Below, piece by piece: positions 19,819 to 29,923 of a DNA stretch of 64,000 bases. A program made the position numbers and the translations under genes. Position 1 is the stretch's first letter. Each line of letters starts with the position of its first letter. The notes beneath the pieces are model-generated. The model was not told the origin of the DNA. It made no database searches and worked only from the letters and a program-made list of their open reading frames with translations. Source of the stretch: Candidatus Pantoea edessiphila (lineage in GTDB: Bacteria; Pseudomonadota; Gammaproteobacteria; Enterobacterales; Enterobacteriaceae). The stretch is from assembly GCF_002933335.1 (NCBI RefSeq), contig NZ_PDKS01000001.1:124001-188000 (forward strand), read 5' to 3'.

Positions 19819-21300
19819 ATGACTTTAATGGTGCCAATGGTAGTGACTTTTGTCATTTATATTTTTGCAATGATAATCATAGGTTTTATAGGTTATTATT
19901 CAACAAAAAATTTTAATGATTATATTTTAGGAGGAAGAAGGTTAGGGAGTGTAGTAACAGCACTGTCAGCTGGTGCATCAGATATGAGTGGATGGTTATT
20001 AATGGGATTACCTGGAGCTATTTTTATTTCAGGAATTTCTGAAAGCTGGATAGCCATTGGTCTAATAATTGGAGCCTGGCTTAATTGGAAAATAGTAGCT
20101 AGTAGATTACGTTTACAAACTGAACATCATAATAATGCATTAACATTACCAGATTTTTTTGCCAATCGTTTTGAAGATCACAGTAAAATCTTAAGAGTTA
20201 TATCTGCTATTATTATTTTGGTGTTTTTTACGATTTACTGCTCTTCTGGTATTGTAGCTGGAGCGAGATTATTTGAGACGACTTTTCATGTCAGTTACAA
20301 ATATGCTTTGATAGCTGGTGCAATTACTACTATTATTTATACTCTTATTGGTGGATTTCTAGCGGTTAGTTGGACCGATACTGTACAAGCTAGTTTGATG
20401 ATTTTTGCATTAATACTTACTCCTATTACAGTAATTATTTCATCAGGTGGATTAACTAATGCATTTTCTATAATTGAAGCCAAGGGTATGTCAAATATTG
20501 ATATGCTTAAAGATCTAAGCATTGTACAAATAATTTCTCTATTGGGATGGGGGTTAGGTTACTTTGGTCAACCTCATATTTTAGCACGTTTTATGGCAGC
20601 TAAATCTCATCGCTCAATATTAATGGCTCGTAGAATTAGTATGACATGGATGATACTATGTTTGATAGGCGCAATATCTGTTGGTTTTTTTAGTATTGCA
20701 TACTTTGAAAATAATCCTGAACAATCAACTTCAGTTATTGAAAATAGTGAACGTGTATTTATTGAAATAGCTCGCATATTATTTAATCCCTGGATTTCCG
20801 GTATTTTACTTTCTGCAATTCTTGCCGCTATAATGTCAACTTTAAGTTGTCAATTATTAGTATGTTCAAGCGCCCTAACTGAAGATCTTTATAAAAGTTT
20901 TTTACGCACAAATGCCAGTCAGAAAGAACTAGTATGGGTTGGGCGTTTTATGGTTTTATTAATAGCAATTATTGCAATAATTTTAGCTTTGGATCCTAAC
21001 AACCTCATATTAAGTTTAGTAAGTTATGCGTGGGCTGGATTTGGTGCTGCTTTTGGTCCTGTAGTACTTTTTAGCGTATGCTGGAGACACATGAATCGCA
21101 ACGGTGCGTTAGCAGGTATGATAGTAGGTGCTCTTACTGTATTGTTATGGAAAAATTACGGTTGGACTCAATTATATGAAATAGTTCCTGGATTTATATT
21201 TTCTAGCATAGCTATTATAATATTTAGTTTTGTAGGAGATAAACCATCTAGTAAAATCATTAAACGTTTTGATAATGCAGTAAAAATTCATTCAGAATGA
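19819..21300 (+). CDS. putP: Sodium/proline symporter
   Basis: PutP is a sodium:solute symporter family protein of the inner membrane, importing proline with Na+. The 493 residues (E. coli 502) include about 13 hydrophobic segments. Family landmarks are YILGGRRLGSVVTALSAGASDMSGWLLMGLPGAI, DFFANRFEDHSKILR, GWGLGYFGQPHILARFMA and LAAIMSTLSCQLLVCSSAL, with SSALTEDLYK. The sodium-site residues of the N-terminal SAGASDMSGW stretch are preserved. It supplies substrate for PutA and is transcribed divergently from it. A hairpin follows the stop. Confidence 0.97.
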   Translation: MTLMVPMVVTFVIYIFAMIIIGFIGYYSTKNFNDYILGGRRLGSVVTALSAGASDMSGWLLMGLPGAIFISGISESWIAIGLIIGAWLNWKIVASRLRLQTEHHNNALTLPDFFANRFEDHSKILRVISAIIILVFFTIYCSSGIVAGARLFETTFHVSYKYALIAGAITTIIYTLIGGFLAVSWTDTVQASLMIFALILTPITVIISSGGLTNAFSIIEAKGMSNIDMLKDLSIVQIISLLGWGLGYFGQPHILARFMAAKSHRSILMARRISMTWMILCLIGAISVGFFSIAYFENNPEQSTSVIENSERVFIEIARILFNPWISGILLSAILAAIMSTLSCQLLVCSSALTEDLYKSFLRTNASQKELVWVGRFMVLLIAIIAIILALDPNNLILSLVSYAWAGFGAAFGPVVLFSVCWRHMNRNGALAGMIVGALTVLLWKNYGWTQLYEIVPGFIFSSIAIIIFSFVGDKPSSKIIKRFDNAVKIHSE

Positions 21301-21314
21301 ACATAATATTATAG

Positions 21315-21339
21315 GTCTGCTTTTAAAACAAAGGCAGAC
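21315..21339 (+). terminator. putP terminator hairpin
   Basis: GTCTGCTTTT (21315-21324) and AAAGGCAGAC (21330-21339) pair with a single G-U wobble around a 5-base loop. It starts 14 bases after the putP stop. It lacks a long T run, so it may also act on the opposite strand to end the tRNA-Ser transcript. Confidence 0.55.
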
Positions 21340-21427
21340 TATATAAAATACTTATAATCAATAATATATATTTTGTTTTATGAATGATTATTAATATAAA
21401 TATTTTTAGTATTCGTTTGCTTGTTTT

Positions 21428-21518
21428 TGGCGGTGAGAGAGGGATTCGAACCCTCGATACGTTTAATTAGTATACACATTTTCCAGACGCGTTCCTTAAG
21501 CCACTCGGACATCTCACC
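21428..21518 (-). tRNA. serX: tRNA-Ser (anticodon GGA)
   Basis: Class II tRNA with a long variable arm on the minus strand. It begins GGTGAGATGTCCGAGTGGC, has anticodon loop CTGGAAA (anticodon GGA), a T arm with GGTTCGAATCC, and an encoded CCA end (21430-21428). It closely resembles E. coli tRNA-Ser(GGA), which maps in the same general region as putA/putP. Confidence 0.95.
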
Positions 21519-21565
21519 TATTATTTATAATGTTTTCAATTTTAATAAAAACATTTAGTACATTT

Positions 21566-23299
21566 TTACATATAACTTAAAATTTTAATACCTAGTATAT
21601 TAAGACATTGATTTAACACTTTTGAAGTTAAAAAAGATAATTGCAATCTACTATATCTAATTGACTCATCTTCAGCTTTTAAAATGGGACAACTTTCATA
21701 AAAACTAGAAAATTTATTGGTTAAATTATAAAGATAGTTACAAATTACATGAGGTGTTCCTTTCTTTGCAACATGCATGATTGCTTCTTCAAATTGCAAT
21801 ATACACATAACCAATATTTTTTCTTGATTATTTGTAATTATTATTTTTTCATCTAATAAATCAACTTGTATTCCTGATTTATGGAATATAGACATTAAAC
21901 GTGTATAAGCATATTGCATATATGGAGCAGTATTGCCTTCAAATGTTAACATTTGATCCCAGTTAAAAACATAATCAGTTGTTCTGTTTTTAGATAATTC
22001 CGAATATTTAATTGCACTGCTTCCTATAGCTTCTGCTAAATACTTTGCTTGATCATGATTAATATCAGGATTTTTGTTTTTTACTAATATATAAGCTCTT
22101 CGAAATGCTTCATCTAGTAACTCAGATAATTTAATTGTCTCACCAGATCTAGTTTTAAATGGATTGTTGTTGTTATCTAAAATCATACCAAACATATGAT
22201 GCTCAAAAACAACAGAATCAGGCACATATTTTGCTTTTCTTACAATAGACCAAACTTGTAGTAAATGTTGATGTTGTCGTGAATCTGTATAATATATAAT
22301 ACGATCTGCTTTTAATTGTTCATATCTGTATTTAGCACAAGCAACATCAACAGTAGCATACAGGAATGCTCCATCTTTTTTTTGAATAATTACTCCCATA
22401 GATTTGCCTTGCTTATTTTTAAATTCATTTAGAATTACAACAACAGCACCATTATTATTTATTGCTAAACCACGTAATTTTAAATCATTAACAATTCCTG
22501 GCAACATATGATTATATGTGCTTTCCCCTTTAATATCTTTGTAACTTAGCGTTACATGCAAACGGTCATATATTTTTTGATTTTGTTCAATACTTATATT
22601 TACTATTTTTTTCCATATAACAAGACATTCTTTATCACCTTTTTGTAACTTTAACACATATTTTCTAGACATGTCTGCAAATAATGGATCTCGTTCATAA
22701 TAGTATTTTGCTTTGCGATAACATTCTTCAAGATCTTTTAATAGCAGCTCCGTAAAATTGTTTTTATGCTTGTCTTTAAGAAAAGCAATTAACATACCGA
22801 ATTGTGTTCCCCAATCTCCAATGTGATTAGCTCTAATAACTTTATGACCTAAAAACTCCAATGTACGAGCCATAGCATCACCGATAATTGTTGATCTTAA
22901 ATGGCCAACATGCATTTCTTTAGCTACATTTGGAGAAGAATAGTCTAATACTACTGTTTGCGGTTTAATGTTTTTTACATCCAATTTTGGTGAAATCAAC
23001 ATGTTTTTTGCTTGTTTTTCCATCCATTTAATATCAAGAAAAATATTAATAAAACCTATGCCAGCAACTTCTATTTTTGTGGATATATCTTTTAAATCAA
23101 GGTGAAACATAATGTTATTGGCCAACAATATAGATGGCATACCCATTTTTTTCGCCAAATATATAATCCCATCTACTTGATAATGACCAAATTTTATTGT
23201 TGATGTCTGACGAACCTGTGGCTTGCAATTGATTTCAGGTATACCAGATAAAGTCATTGCCTGAACAACTCTTTCTGAAATTAAATCTTTAATATTCAA
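21566..23299 (-). CDS. argS: Arginyl-tRNA synthetase
   Basis: Class I synthetase that charges tRNA-Arg. The 577-residue length equals E. coli ArgS. The N-terminal tRNA D-loop-binding domain (about 1-110) contains GHYQVDGI and GPGFIN-like GIGFINIFL. The HIGH motif is HVGHLRS in VAKEMHVGHLRSTIIGD near residue 130, and GDWGTQFG follows. As in most ArgS there is no canonical KMSKS; the region FKTRSGETIKLSELLDEA is conserved. The C-terminal DALR anticodon-binding domain has YAYTRLMSI. The gene appears complete. Confidence 0.97.
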   Translation of the reverse strand: MNIKDLISERVVQAMTLSGIPEINCKPQVRQTSTIKFGHYQVDGIIYLAKKMGMPSILLANNIMFHLDLKDISTKIEVAGIGFINIFLDIKWMEKQAKNMLISPKLDVKNIKPQTVVLDYSSPNVAKEMHVGHLRSTIIGDAMARTLEFLGHKVIRANHIGDWGTQFGMLIAFLKDKHKNNFTELLLKDLEECYRKAKYYYERDPLFADMSRKYVLKLQKGDKECLVIWKKIVNISIEQNQKIYDRLHVTLSYKDIKGESTYNHMLPGIVNDLKLRGLAINNNGAVVVILNEFKNKQGKSMGVIIQKKDGAFLYATVDVACAKYRYEQLKADRIIYYTDSRQHQHLLQVWSIVRKAKYVPDSVVFEHHMFGMILDNNNNPFKTRSGETIKLSELLDEAFRRAYILVKNKNPDINHDQAKYLAEAIGSSAIKYSELSKNRTTDYVFNWDQMLTFEGNTAPYMQYAYTRLMSIFHKSGIQVDLLDEKIIITNNQEKILVMCILQFEEAIMHVAKKGTPHVICNYLYNLTNKFSSFYESCPILKAEDESIRYSRLQLSFLTSKVLNQCLNILGIKILSYM

Positions 23300-23503
23300 A
23301 TAATAGAACCTTATATTTTAAGTTTTCAATAAAACTTTTTAATAATTCAATATACTTATTAAATGATTGTAAAAAGCTAATTATAATATAAATATTGCCA
23401 TCTAGTATATAGAATTATCATTTAAAATTAAATCGTGCAGAATTAGATAATATTATGCTGAATATAATAAGGAAATAATGTTCATATTTTAACATGATAT
23501 AAA

Positions 23504-24661
23504 TTAAAACTTAGATATGTTATATTGTTCTAAAGCTCGTTTAAGTCGCCTTATTGCTTTTTTTAACGTAATACGAGTACAACCAAAATTAAAACGTATA
23601 AAATTATTATTACCAAATTCCATTCCAGATGAGAAACCTAATCCATGATTTTCAAAATACATTTGTGGATTATTAATATTTAAATTACTTACATCTATCC
23701 AACCTAAGTATGTTGCTTCTGGTGATACCATTGATAATTCGGGCATTAAATTTAATTGAGATACTAAGAAATCCCTGTTATTACGTAAATAATCGATCAA
23801 ATATTTTAACCATGTGTGACCATTAAGCCATGCTGCTTCAGCAGCTACAATAGCAAGAATATTAACTTCTGGTATGATGCCTTGTCTTGCTTGTACAAAT
23901 CTATTTCTTAAAGACCTATTTGGAATAATTGCTATAGAAGCTCCTAATCCAGCAATATTAAAAGATTTTGAAGGAGACATTAATGTAATACTACGCTGTG
24001 CAGCATCAGAACTTAAAGAGCCAAAAGGTATGTGTTTTATCTTTGGTTCTAGTATTAAATCGCAATGAATTTCATCTGAACAAACTATTAAATTATTTTG
24101 CTGTGCAAAATTTAACTGATCCATTAGTTCTTTACGTGTATAAACAGTACCTCCTGGATTTTGTGGGTTACATAACATAAGTAATTTTTCTTTATGGTTT
24201 ATCTTAGATTCAGTAATATTTAAGTCTAATACCCAACGTCTGTTTTTTAATACTAAAGGTATATTTAATTGGTCTCTATTAGCTAGTTTAGCAGCATTAC
24301 GAAATGGAGGATAAATTGGAATAGGAGTAATAATTCTTTCGTGATCACAAGTAAAAGTGCGTACAGATAAATGTAATCCACTTACTATACCTGGTAATAC
24401 TACAATCCATTCAGGATCTAAACTCCAATTAAATTTTTTACTAATATAATTAATAAAAATATCAATCAATAAAGTTGGTTTTTTTCCATATCCAAAAATA
24501 CCATGTGATACTCTATTATTAATTGCATCTATAATACATTTAGGTGATTTAAAATCTGTATCAGCAACCCACAGTGGTATAATATCTTTACCTTTATATT
24601 TATTCCATTTCGCACTGTCACTAAAACGACGTTCTATTTGTTGATCAAAATTAGATATCAT
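23504..24661 (-). CDS. PatB/MalY-type PLP-dependent C-S beta-lyase
   Basis: A fold-type I PLP enzyme of 385 aa. It has the family opening DIIPLWVADTDFKSP, GIFGYG, LCNPQNPGGTVYTR, the phosphate/cofactor segment CSDEIHCDL and the Schiff-base lysine in SPSKSFNIAGLGAS. These motifs place it with PatB/MalY cystathionine beta-lyases rather than general aminotransferases. Cleavage of cystathionine to homocysteine for methionine synthesis is the likely role here (inference). The MalY regulatory function is improbable because no maltose genes are present. It stands alone between argS and the cmo remnants. Family assignment is secure; the exact orthologue and substrate are not. Confidence 0.85.
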   Translation of the reverse strand: MISNFDQQIERRFSDSAKWNKYKGKDIIPLWVADTDFKSPKCIIDAINNRVSHGIFGYGKKPTLLIDIFINYISKKFNWSLDPEWIVVLPGIVSGLHLSVRTFTCDHERIITPIPIYPPFRNAAKLANRDQLNIPLVLKNRRWVLDLNITESKINHKEKLLMLCNPQNPGGTVYTRKELMDQLNFAQQNNLIVCSDEIHCDLILEPKIKHIPFGSLSSDAAQRSITLMSPSKSFNIAGLGASIAIIPNRSLRNRFVQARQGIIPEVNILAIVAAEAAWLNGHTWLKYLIDYLRNNRDFLVSQLNLMPELSMVSPEATYLGWIDVSNLNINNPQMYFENHGLGFSSGMEFGNNNFIRFNFGCTRITLKKAIRRLKRALEQYNISKF

Positions 24662-24892
24662 TTTTATTTCCTATATAATTCGTAATTTTTTATACAAAAT
24701 AAATTGTTAATTATTTCAATAGCAGAACGTATCAACAAATAATTTATTTATTGACAATACATAATTTTTAATTAAACATTAAAAAATGTTTTAATATTTA
24801 ATATATACATTTAAGATGATTTTTAAAATTACATAATTATTTAATTATTAAGATTTTGTAGCTATTATCATGGAATAAAAAGGTGATGGATA

Positions 24893-25790
24893 CTATTCAA
24901 TAGTCTGAGAAAAATTATTCGGATTTAGAAATGAATTTAAAGATCTAATAGTCATCCGTGATGTTGTACGTTGTTCTTCACAAGTAGTAGTTGTACAGTT
25001 AACTATTTTTACATTTATAAAATTAATTTTTTCTAGTAGTTCCTTTAGCAAATCAGTTATAAGAATAAAATATATATTATGCATTTGTGCATATCTTTTT
25101 TCCGGGAATATCTTATTAGAACTATCTTTGATAACAAGTGTTTCTAAAACAAGTTATCCTACTTTTTTAATTGATTTTTTAGTTTTATAACATGTTCAAT
25201 AGGAAATATTCTATGATACAAAACTCCTATTGAAAAATAATGTATCAAATGCTTTTAATTCTAGTTTATTTATCAAGTCTTAAGGGTAATAAATATAATT
25301 TGCAATTATTGAGCAATTTGCGTATTGATTCAAATTGTAGCAGAAATAATTGGTGAAAGATCTATTCCAATTACCAGGCGAGTATCATATGCTATCATTC
25401 TCTACCTATAATATCCATTCCCGCAACCTATAATCTAAAATTGTTAACGAAGAAATATGTGGTAGAAGTTCTCCCATTTCCAATCTGAACGCCATTCACT
25501 GTCAATTTTTATACCAAAGGTCCTTTTCTCCATGGTATAAGATTATACAATAATTTCTTTATTCCTTATCTTGAGTAATACTCACAATACTATTATTTGC
25601 TTTAATACGAGATAATAGGTCTGAGTATTATGTTTCTAATAAAGGAAGATATTCTACTGATTTTAACCATTCAAAAAAATTGCCTTATAGTTTTTTTATT
25701 CCAATTATTGATTTGCAATTTTAATGATGTCAACCAATGTGACAAAGGAGTAGATTCTAACTGTATATAAAATTCTCTAAAATTAATCAT
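24893..25790 (-). pseudogene. cmoB: cmoB pseudogene (tRNA U34 carboxymethyltransferase)
   Basis: Minus-strand remains of CmoB, which uses carboxy-SAM to make cmo5U34 in tRNAs. The 5' end (ATG 25790) reads MINFREFYIQLESTPLSHW, then breaks at a run of seven T (plus-strand A 25673-25679). The frame shifts to EWLKSVEYLPLLE. Later fragments PWRKGP, EWRSDWKWE and ILD-GCGNGY appear in changing frames. The last 63 codons are open and match the CmoB C-terminus (MHNIYFI, TTTCEEQRTTSRM, SFLNPNNFSQTIE). Multiple frameshifts and stops make it clearly non-functional. Its ATG overlaps the cmoA stop (ATGA), as a relic of coupling. Confidence 0.85.
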
Positions 25791-26425
25791 TTTAATGCTA
25801 TTAACGAACCAAAATTAAACAATTAAAACCAAACATCTACATGTAAAAAACCAGCTTGTGCTAAAGCAATTGATTTTTTTGCTCAATTTGCAAAACACTA
25901 TAATCATTGGCAATTTTAAAATTATAATTAATACTGGATATTAATTTGTTAATTTTATTATCCTCAAAATTTGATTTTTCTGATAGTATTAGTATACTAT
26001 CTTGGGTTTAATCCTCCTCAATATTCTTTATTAATTTTAAACGCTTTGAAGGTTTTAAAAATTGTAAAGTAAAATTCAGGATTAACCATAGAAGCATTTT
26101 CAATTTTGAAATCTAAAATATCAGATTCTATATAACGACGACATTCTTTAATCATATCTGCATAGTTATCAATAGCAAGATAAGTAATAGTGCAATTAAA
26201 TTGGTATTATAAGAAATTAGATAATGCTGATGATTCTAAGAAACAACTCAAATCAGATATATTGTTTTAGATTTAACAAAATCTATTGCTAATATACCAA
26301 TCTATAAAAATGATATTTGAATATCCAGTGCTGAACTTTGTATCATTAAGCTATTTTTTTGTCAAATATCTAATTACCTATTTTTGAAAGGGGTGTCGAA
26401 TATAATGTGTCTATTCTTTCATTTT
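25787..26425 (-). pseudogene. cmoA: cmoA pseudogene (carboxy-SAM synthase)
   Basis: Degraded minus-strand copy of CmoA, the enzyme that makes carboxy-SAM from SAM and prephenate. Recognisable pieces in order are IDTLYSTPLSKIGN, then IFDKKIA after a stop. IAIDNYADMIKECRRYIE follows, then ILDFKIENASMV and LILSEKSNFEDNKINKLI. AQAGF-HVDVWF and the end FNFGSLIALK complete the series, matching the E. coli order. Several stops and frame changes interrupt it, so it cannot encode a working enzyme. Upstream of cmoB as in E. coli. Both genes have decayed together. Confidence 0.85.
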
Positions 26426-26668
26426 AAAAATCACTGAAAACCAAAAAATAATATTAATTTCTATTTCTTTTATTGATTTAATAATATAAGGATATAACAA
26501 ATCGATTAACAAGAAAATATCATATATTTTATTTGATTATATAAAAATACAATACCAACTAATAATATTTAACTAAAAAATCTTACTAAGATTATTGATT
26601 TCAATGTACAATATACATAAAATTGTATTTATTATTTGTAGAAACAAATTAAAGGATGACCATTTTTT

Positions 26669-28429
26669 ATGCGTACTATATACTGTGGACAAATAAATAC
26701 TATTCATATAGGAAAACAAGTAACTATTTGTGGATGGGTAAATAGTTTTCGCAATTTTGGTAATATAATGTTTATAGAAATTAGGGATCGTGAAGGTTTA
26801 GTTCAAGTATTTTTTGATTGCAATACTTTTAAAAATGTTTTTAAATTAGCTTCTCAGGTAAGAAACGAGTTTTGTGTTCAAATTGCTGGTATAGTACGTG
26901 CTAGAGAAGAAAAGAACATAAATTTAAAGCTGTCTACAGGAACAATAGAAATTGTTGCTGACTATTTAAAAATAATAAATAAATCTAAGCCTTTACCTTT
27001 AGATTTCCATCAACATAGTAAAGAAGAAACTTATCTTAAATATAGATATTTGGATTTACGCCGTCTAGAATTTACTAAACGATTAATGTCTCGTTCTAAA
27101 ATTTCTCATTTCATTCGTTGTTTTATGCATAATGAAGGTTTTTTAGATATTGAAACTCCAATTTTAACTAAAACAACTCCTGAAGGTGCACGTGATTATT
27201 TAGTTCCAAGCCGTATATATAAAGGTAAATTCTATTCTTTACCGCAATCTCCTCAGTTGTTTAAACAATTACTTATGATCGGAGGACTTGATCGGTACTA
27301 CCAAATTGTTAAATGCTTTCGTGATGAAGATTTAAGATCAGATCGTCAACAAGAATTTACTCAAATTGATATAGAAGCTTCATTTCTTGAATCACATCAA
27401 ATACGCGAAATTACTGAAAGATTAATCAGAAATATTTGGAAACATGTCAAAGGAATAGATTTAGGTAAATTTCCAGAAATAACTTTTCAAGAAGCAATAT
27501 GTCGTTATGGATCAGATAAACCAGATTTGCGTAATCCTATACAGATGGTAGATATTAGTGATATTTTAAAAAATAATTATTTTGAATTATTTAAATTACA
27601 AATCAATGACGCAAAAAATCGTATTGCTGCTATCTGTATACCTAATGGAAATCAACTGAGTAGAAAACAAATTAATGAATATGAAGATTTAGTTAAAAAA
27701 CATGGAGAAAAAAGATTAATTTATATTAAAGTAAATAAACGTGTAGATGGTTTAAAAGGTATTCAGGGATCGATCATAAAATTTTTTAATCAAGAAATTG
27801 TTGAAAATATTCTTATAAGAACTAAAGCAAATGATGGGGATATAATAGTCATTATCGCTAATACTATTAAAATAATAACAAATATATTAAGTGCAATGCG
27901 TATTAAATTAAGTGAATATTTAAAAATATCTAATAATATTTTTGCTCCTGTTTGGGTAATTGATTTTCCAATGTTTACTAAAGATATTAATAGATGTATA
28001 TGTTCAACACATCATCCATTTACTGCGCCAAAAGCTGATTGTTTAAATACATTATCTAGTGATCCAATTTCTGTTATATCTAATTCTTATGATTTAGTAA
28101 TTAATGGATATGAAATTGGTAGCGGATCAGTTAGAATTGATAATTTTAAAACACAGAAAGCTGTATTTGATATTTTGGGTATTCCAGAACATGAACAGAA
28201 CATTAAATTTGGATTTTTTCTCGAGGCACTGAAATTTGGTACTCCACCTCATGCAGGTATTGCCTTAGGTTTAGATCGTTTAATAATGTTATTAACAAAT
28301 ACAAATAACATACGTGATGTTATTGCATTTCCTAAAACTACAGCTGCTACTTGTTTAATGACAAACACTCCTGCAGAGATAGATGCAGATTCTTTATTGG
28401 AATTAGGTATTAAAATCATAAAAAAATAA
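26669..28429 (+). CDS. aspS: Aspartyl-tRNA synthetase
   Basis: Class II synthetase charging tRNA-Asp, 586 aa (E. coli 590). The N-terminal OB-fold anticodon-binding domain (1-110) includes [24 protein letters not shown] in two parts. Class II motif 1 lies in the [25 protein letters not shown] stretch. Motif 2 is [18 protein letters not shown], the bacterial GAD insertion domain occupies about 290-420, and motif 3 is [13 protein letters not shown]. The start ATG follows AAAGGATGACC. No yebC/nudB homologues follow, though these lie beside aspS in E. coli. Complete gene. Confidence 0.97.
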   Translation: MRTIYCGQINTIHIGKQVTICGWVNSFRNFGNIMFIEIRDREGLVQVFFDCNTFKNVFKLASQVRNEFCVQIAGIVRAREEKNINLKLSTGTIEIVADYLKIINKSKPLPLDFHQHSKEETYLKYRYLDLRRLEFTKRLMSRSKISHFIRCFMHNEGFLDIETPILTKTTPEGARDYLVPSRIYKGKFYSLPQSPQLFKQLLMIGGLDRYYQIVKCFRDEDLRSDRQQEFTQIDIEASFLESHQIREITERLIRNIWKHVKGIDLGKFPEITFQEAICRYGSDKPDLRNPIQMVDISDILKNNYFELFKLQINDAKNRIAAICIPNGNQLSRKQINEYEDLVKKHGEKRLIYIKVNKRVDGLKGIQGSIIKFFNQEIVENILIRTKANDGDIIVIIANTIKIITNILSAMRIKLSEYLKISNNIFAPVWVIDFPMFTKDINRCICSTHHPFTAPKADCLNTLSSDPISVISNSYDLVINGYEIGSGSVRIDNFKTQKAVFDILGIPEHEQNIKFGFFLEALKFGTPPHAGIALGLDRLIMLLTNTNNIRDVIAFPKTTAATCLMTNTPAEIDADSLLELGIKIIKK

Positions 28430-28710
28430 AGATTAGATATATATTTAGATATAGTAATTTGTTTATGAGTATAAAACCTGTAAAAACATAAATTAAAAAT
28501 GTTGCCATTCCTATAATTAATACTATATTTTATAGAATTTATTTTGCAATTTATTAATTGCATTACTGTAATATTAACTCTTTAATTATAAATATATTTT
28601 ATTCGAAATTTATTTATATATAAATGTCCTTATAATGTAAAATATTTAATGATTATAAAATAAATAAAAACTTTATGTGTAAAATATATCAATTTAGGTT
28701 TAGAGATTTT

Positions 28711-29205
28711 ATGTCTATCATTTTAGGTATTGATCCTGGTTGTCGTTTTACTGGATATGGGATTATCTGTCAACATAATCGTAAGGTTAGCTATGTTAGT
28801 AGTGGTTGTATTTTTACAAATACCACAGAACTATCTGTCAGTTTAAAATTAATTTATACTGGTTTGAATGAAATTATTACAGAATTTTCACCAGATTGTT
28901 TTGCTATCGAACAAATTTTTATGTCTAAAAATGCATATTCAGCATTGAAACTAGGACAAGCTAGAGGTGCAGCAATAGTTGCTGCTATAAAATTTAATCT
29001 ACCAATGTTTGAATATACCGCTAATCAGGTAAAAAAAACTATAGTAGGAATTGGACATGCAAAAAAAAATCAAGTGCAATACATGGTTAGAATGTTATTA
29101 AAATTATCTAATCATCTTTCAGTTGATGCTGCTGATGCATTAGCAGTTGCTATTACACATCATTACATTTCTGAAAATGTAAAATATTTTAATATTGATA
29201 AATAA
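28711..29205 (+). CDS. ruvC: Holliday junction resolvase RuvC
   Basis: RuvC is the dimeric endonuclease that resolves Holliday junctions moved by RuvAB. I choose ATG 28711 ([10 protein letters not shown]) because the family begins there; an in-frame ATG 36 bases earlier would add 12 unconserved residues. The acidic active-site residues are seen in LGIDPG (Asp7), FAIEQIF (Glu near 66) and the [13 protein letters not shown] region (Asp near 138-141). At 164 aa it is slightly shorter than E. coli (173). ruvA and ruvB follow on the same strand after 89 bases. Confidence 0.95.
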   Translation: MSIILGIDPGCRFTGYGIICQHNRKVSYVSSGCIFTNTTELSVSLKLIYTGLNEIITEFSPDCFAIEQIFMSKNAYSALKLGQARGAAIVAAIKFNLPMFEYTANQVKKTIVGIGHAKKNQVQYMVRMLLKLSNHLSVDAADALAVAITHHYISENVKYFNIDK

Positions 29206-29294
29206 TTTTAAAAATTACAAGTTAAATTAATTATCTGCATTAACAAATAATATATAATATTTTAAATAAATTTATTCTTAAGGAAATTAATTTG

Positions 29295-29912
29295 GTGATA
29301 GGTCAATTAAAAGGTAATATTCTAGACAAGCATCCTCCAATAGTTTTAATTGAAGTTTATGGTATAGGTTATGAAATAAACATGCCCATAACTTGTTTTT
29401 ATAAACTACCTGCACTTAATAATGAAGTAATAATTTTTACTCATTTTATAGTACAAAAAGATATGCAGTTATTATTTGGATTTACTAGTAAAAAAGAACG
29501 TGCATTATTTCGAGAATTAATAAAACTCAATGGTGTTGGTCCTAAATTAGCTTTATCTATACTTTCTAGTATGTCTTCAAAAGAATTTATCTTGGCAATA
29601 GAAAAAGAAGAAATAAATACTTTAATTAAACTGCCCGGCATTGGTAAAAAAACTGCCAAACATTTAATCATTGAAATGAAAGATATTTTACAAAAAATAC
29701 AAAATGATTTATTTAAAGATAATATGAAATTTAATAAAATTGATTCAACTATTTTATCCCATATTAGTCATGTAGAAGCTGAAGCAATTACAGCACTGAT
29801 AGCTTTAGGATATAAATCTCAAGACGCTAAAAATATGATTATTAAATTAGACAAGTCAAATGAAACAAGCTGTGAAACATTAATCAAATCTGCTCTACGT
29901 AATATTCTTTAA
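29295..29912 (+). CDS. ruvA: Holliday junction branch migration protein RuvA
   Basis: RuvA binds four-way junctions and loads the RuvB motor. The 205-residue protein begins [12 protein letters not shown] 29295 is preferred as the start because the family starts M-IG; TTG 29292 is possible, and AAGGA at 29280-29284 fits either. The N-terminal OB domain (1-64, [12 protein letters not shown]), the two helix-hairpin-helix motifs ([26 protein letters not shown]) and the C-terminal RuvB-binding domain ([15 protein letters not shown]) are all present. ruvB follows 11 bases downstream. Confidence 0.95.
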   Translation: MIGQLKGNILDKHPPIVLIEVYGIGYEINMPITCFYKLPALNNEVIIFTHFIVQKDMQLLFGFTSKKERALFRELIKLNGVGPKLALSILSSMSSKEFILAIEKEEINTLIKLPGIGKKTAKHLIIEMKDILQKIQNDLFKDNMKFNKIDSTILSHISHVEAEAITALIALGYKSQDAKNMIIKLDKSNETSCETLIKSALRNIL

Positions 29913-29923
29913 GGCAGCATATT

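Noticed and set aside
24893-25084. A 63-codon minus-strand open frame as a separate small gene
   Set aside because: It is the surviving C-terminus of CmoB, in line with the upstream remnants, so it is part of a pseudogene.
28249-28563. A 104-codon minus-strand frame overlapping the end of aspS
   Set aside because: More than half lies antisense to the conserved AspS motif 3 region, and the rest is low-complexity. No homology.
28675-28710. Upstream start of ruvC that adds 12 residues
   Set aside because: The RuvC family begins at M-x-IILGIDPG; the added residues are not conserved.
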